From UBA10427 sp003500135 (lineage in GTDB: Bacteria; Bacteroidota; Bacteroidia; Cytophagales; Cyclobacteriaceae): a stretch of 6,577 nt of DNA. The first letter of the stretch is position 1; each line of letters begins with the position of its first letter. The stretch is from positions 1 through 6,577 of the forward strand of contig CAWZYQ010000186.1 in the NCBI GenBank assembly GCA_963966275.1, read 5' to 3'. The position numbers were made by a program, and so were the translations under genes. Positions 6,101 through 6,577 of this stretch are shown here, one piece after another. The notes beneath the pieces are model-generated. The model was not told the origin of the DNA. It made no database searches and worked only from the letters and a program-made list of their open reading frames with translations.

Positions 6101-6217
6101 ATGAAATATTTAAAAACCATTTTAACATCTCTCTCTATTGTATTTATAATTAGTTCGTGTGACAATGAACAAATACAGGCACGAAATAGAAAAAGAGTTT
6201 TTACAATTTCCAAATAG
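6101..6217 (+). CDS. 38-residue lipoprotein-like small ORF, perhaps the stub of a lost gene
   Basis: The frame begins MKYLKTILTSLSIVFIISSC: lysines, a hydrophobic stretch of about 12 residues and a lipobox ISSC ending at C20. This is a convincing lipoprotein signal for signal peptidase II. After the cysteine come D21, N22, E23, acidic residues as often found after the cysteine in Bacteroidetes outer-membrane lipoproteins. Only about 18 residues of mature part follow, ending in a basic stretch (RNRKR) before TAG. This is short for a working lipoprotein. It could be a genuine micro-lipoprotein, or the 5' stub of a longer gene whose remainder was lost when the neighbouring group II intron remnant arrived; the stop codon lies 17 bases before the intron end. 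The region upstream is A-rich, as in a Bacteroidetes translation start, and two LacI-like palindromes lie about 70-120 bp upstream. Confidence 0.5.
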   Translation: MKYLKTILTSLSIVFIISSCDNEQIQARNRKRVFTISK

Positions 6218-6233
6218 CCAGTAAATACAGGTG

Positions 6234-6321
6234 ATTGAGTAGACAGCTGGCTGACTAAAGTCTGCCAGCGCGTCTCTCACACCACAAGGCGTACATTGCA
6301 CAGTTGCGGGATACAGCGGTT
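6234..6321 (-). mobile_element. Decayed 3' end of a group II intron (domains V and VI)
   Basis: Read on the minus strand, this ends in CTACTCAAT, preceded by a hairpin with the layout of intron domain VI. GAGAGAC (plus 6272-6278) pairs with GTCT-A-CTC (6244-6237), leaving a single bulged A (opposite plus T6240) where the branch-point adenosine belongs, six bases from the presumed end. The stem continues with GCTGGC/GCCAGC and GAC/GTC and a TTTA loop. Just upstream is GGTGTGAGAG, a stretch I know from the domain V-VI junction of Bacteroidetes group II introns. Domain V itself (about 6281-6321) keeps ACCGC pairing with GTGGT and a GTA/TAC core, but is about 7 bases too long and its distal stem is broken. 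A dead copy is therefore most likely. No reverse transcriptase reading frame is visible upstream of it in the window. Confidence 0.6.
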
Positions 6322-6577
6322 AGTTGTTATAGCTCCGACCTGATCTGACTGTTATTACTGGATATCCTGAAATTTCATCATATTAAGGAATGAAAGCCAA
6401 CAGTGCTCTGTTAATTTCTTGATTGTACTTTACAAAGCTTTTGGTTTTCCTGATTTATTTTGTCACCAGTACCCAATCATCCTGGTTTTGATTGACCATT
6501 TGGTTATTTCAGTCGGGCCATGCCAGTGATTTCGGTCAAATTGTGCCTGGCATTTTTCATCACAGTTTTTTTAATAA
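6322..6577. other. Stretch without a recognisable gene
   Basis: All six frames are broken by stops. On the minus strand, open pieces of about 16-35 codons follow one another in different frames (for example one ending MIGYW, one ending DDWVLVTK, and one from an ATG near 6562 reading MKNARHNLTEITGMARLK). This could be a decayed coding sequence, perhaps the lost body of the intron or the end of another gene, or just chance. I find no tRNA, terminator, inverted repeat or IS end. Similarity searching is the only way to tell. Confidence 0.4.

Noticed and set aside
6237..6278. Strong hairpin read as a terminator of the small lipoprotein frame
   Set aside because: No T-tract follows on either strand, and the bulged A, the GAG/CTC closing pairs and the neighbouring GGTGTGAGAG fit intron domain VI better.
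6520..6577. ATG with a hydrophobic 19-residue frame running off the right edge (MPVISVKLCLAFFITVFLI)
   Set aside because: It resembles a signal peptide, but it is cut by the window edge and no promoter or translation context supports it. A hydrophobic stretch is common by chance in T-rich DNA.
1..6577. CRISPR array, defence system or prophage genes
   Set aside because: No spaced direct repeats, Cas, toxin-antitoxin, restriction or phage structural signatures are present in any frame; apart from the intron relic the genes are chromosomal in character.

Overview
The window looks like chromosome of a Bacteroidetes (Bacteroidota) bacterium, probably of the Cytophagales type. The evidence is an AT-rich genome without Shine-Dalgarno sites, phylum-type promoter boxes (TTTG ... 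TAnnTTTG) ahead of the tRNA and inside the phoH / SAM-hydrolase spacer, a tRNA without an encoded CCA, a hybrid PAS histidine kinase typical of the group, and protein variants (SAM hydrolase, tail-less SSB) that I recognise from memory as the Bacteroidetes forms. No database search was possible, so the lineage is an inference.

Layout. 1-197 is an AT-rich leader. 198-2804 (+) encodes a soluble three-PAS hybrid histidine kinase carrying HisKA, HATPase, receiver and HPt-like modules, so a whole phosphorelay on one chain. It converges, with only 4 bp between stop codons, on a minus-strand pair: a PhoH-family ATPase (3243-4184) followed by a GNAT acetyltransferase (2809-3246), coupled by an ATGA overlap. 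A 104-bp divergent promoter region separates phoH from a plus-strand pair: a SAM hydroxide adenosyltransferase (DUF62) homologue (4289-5068) that departs from the known catalytic triad, and a small ABM-fold protein (5075-5368) 6 bp downstream. Then come a well-formed tRNA-Leu(CAA) with a near-ideal promoter, and a hairpin placed to terminate both the tRNA and the convergent short ssb gene.

The right end is the least ordinary part. Upstream of ssb lie two perfect palindromes of 18 and 22 bp. They share the core GTAAACGTTTAC, their centres are exactly 30 bp apart, and they resemble LacI-family operators. Two back-to-back promoter -7 boxes sit between them, one facing ssb and one facing a 38-residue lipoprotein-like reading frame (6101-6217). 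Just beyond that frame, on the minus strand, is what I read as the decayed 3' end of a group II intron: a well-preserved domain VI with a bulged branch-point A, and a degraded domain V. The last ~250 bases hold no gene I can recognise.

How the genes work together: there is no single pathway. These are mostly housekeeping or stress-linked genes (RNA-linked ATPase, SAM breakdown, ssDNA binding, tRNA) plus one orphan signalling kinase. The only stretch that hints at an undescribed regulatory unit is the double operator between ssb and the small lipoprotein frame.
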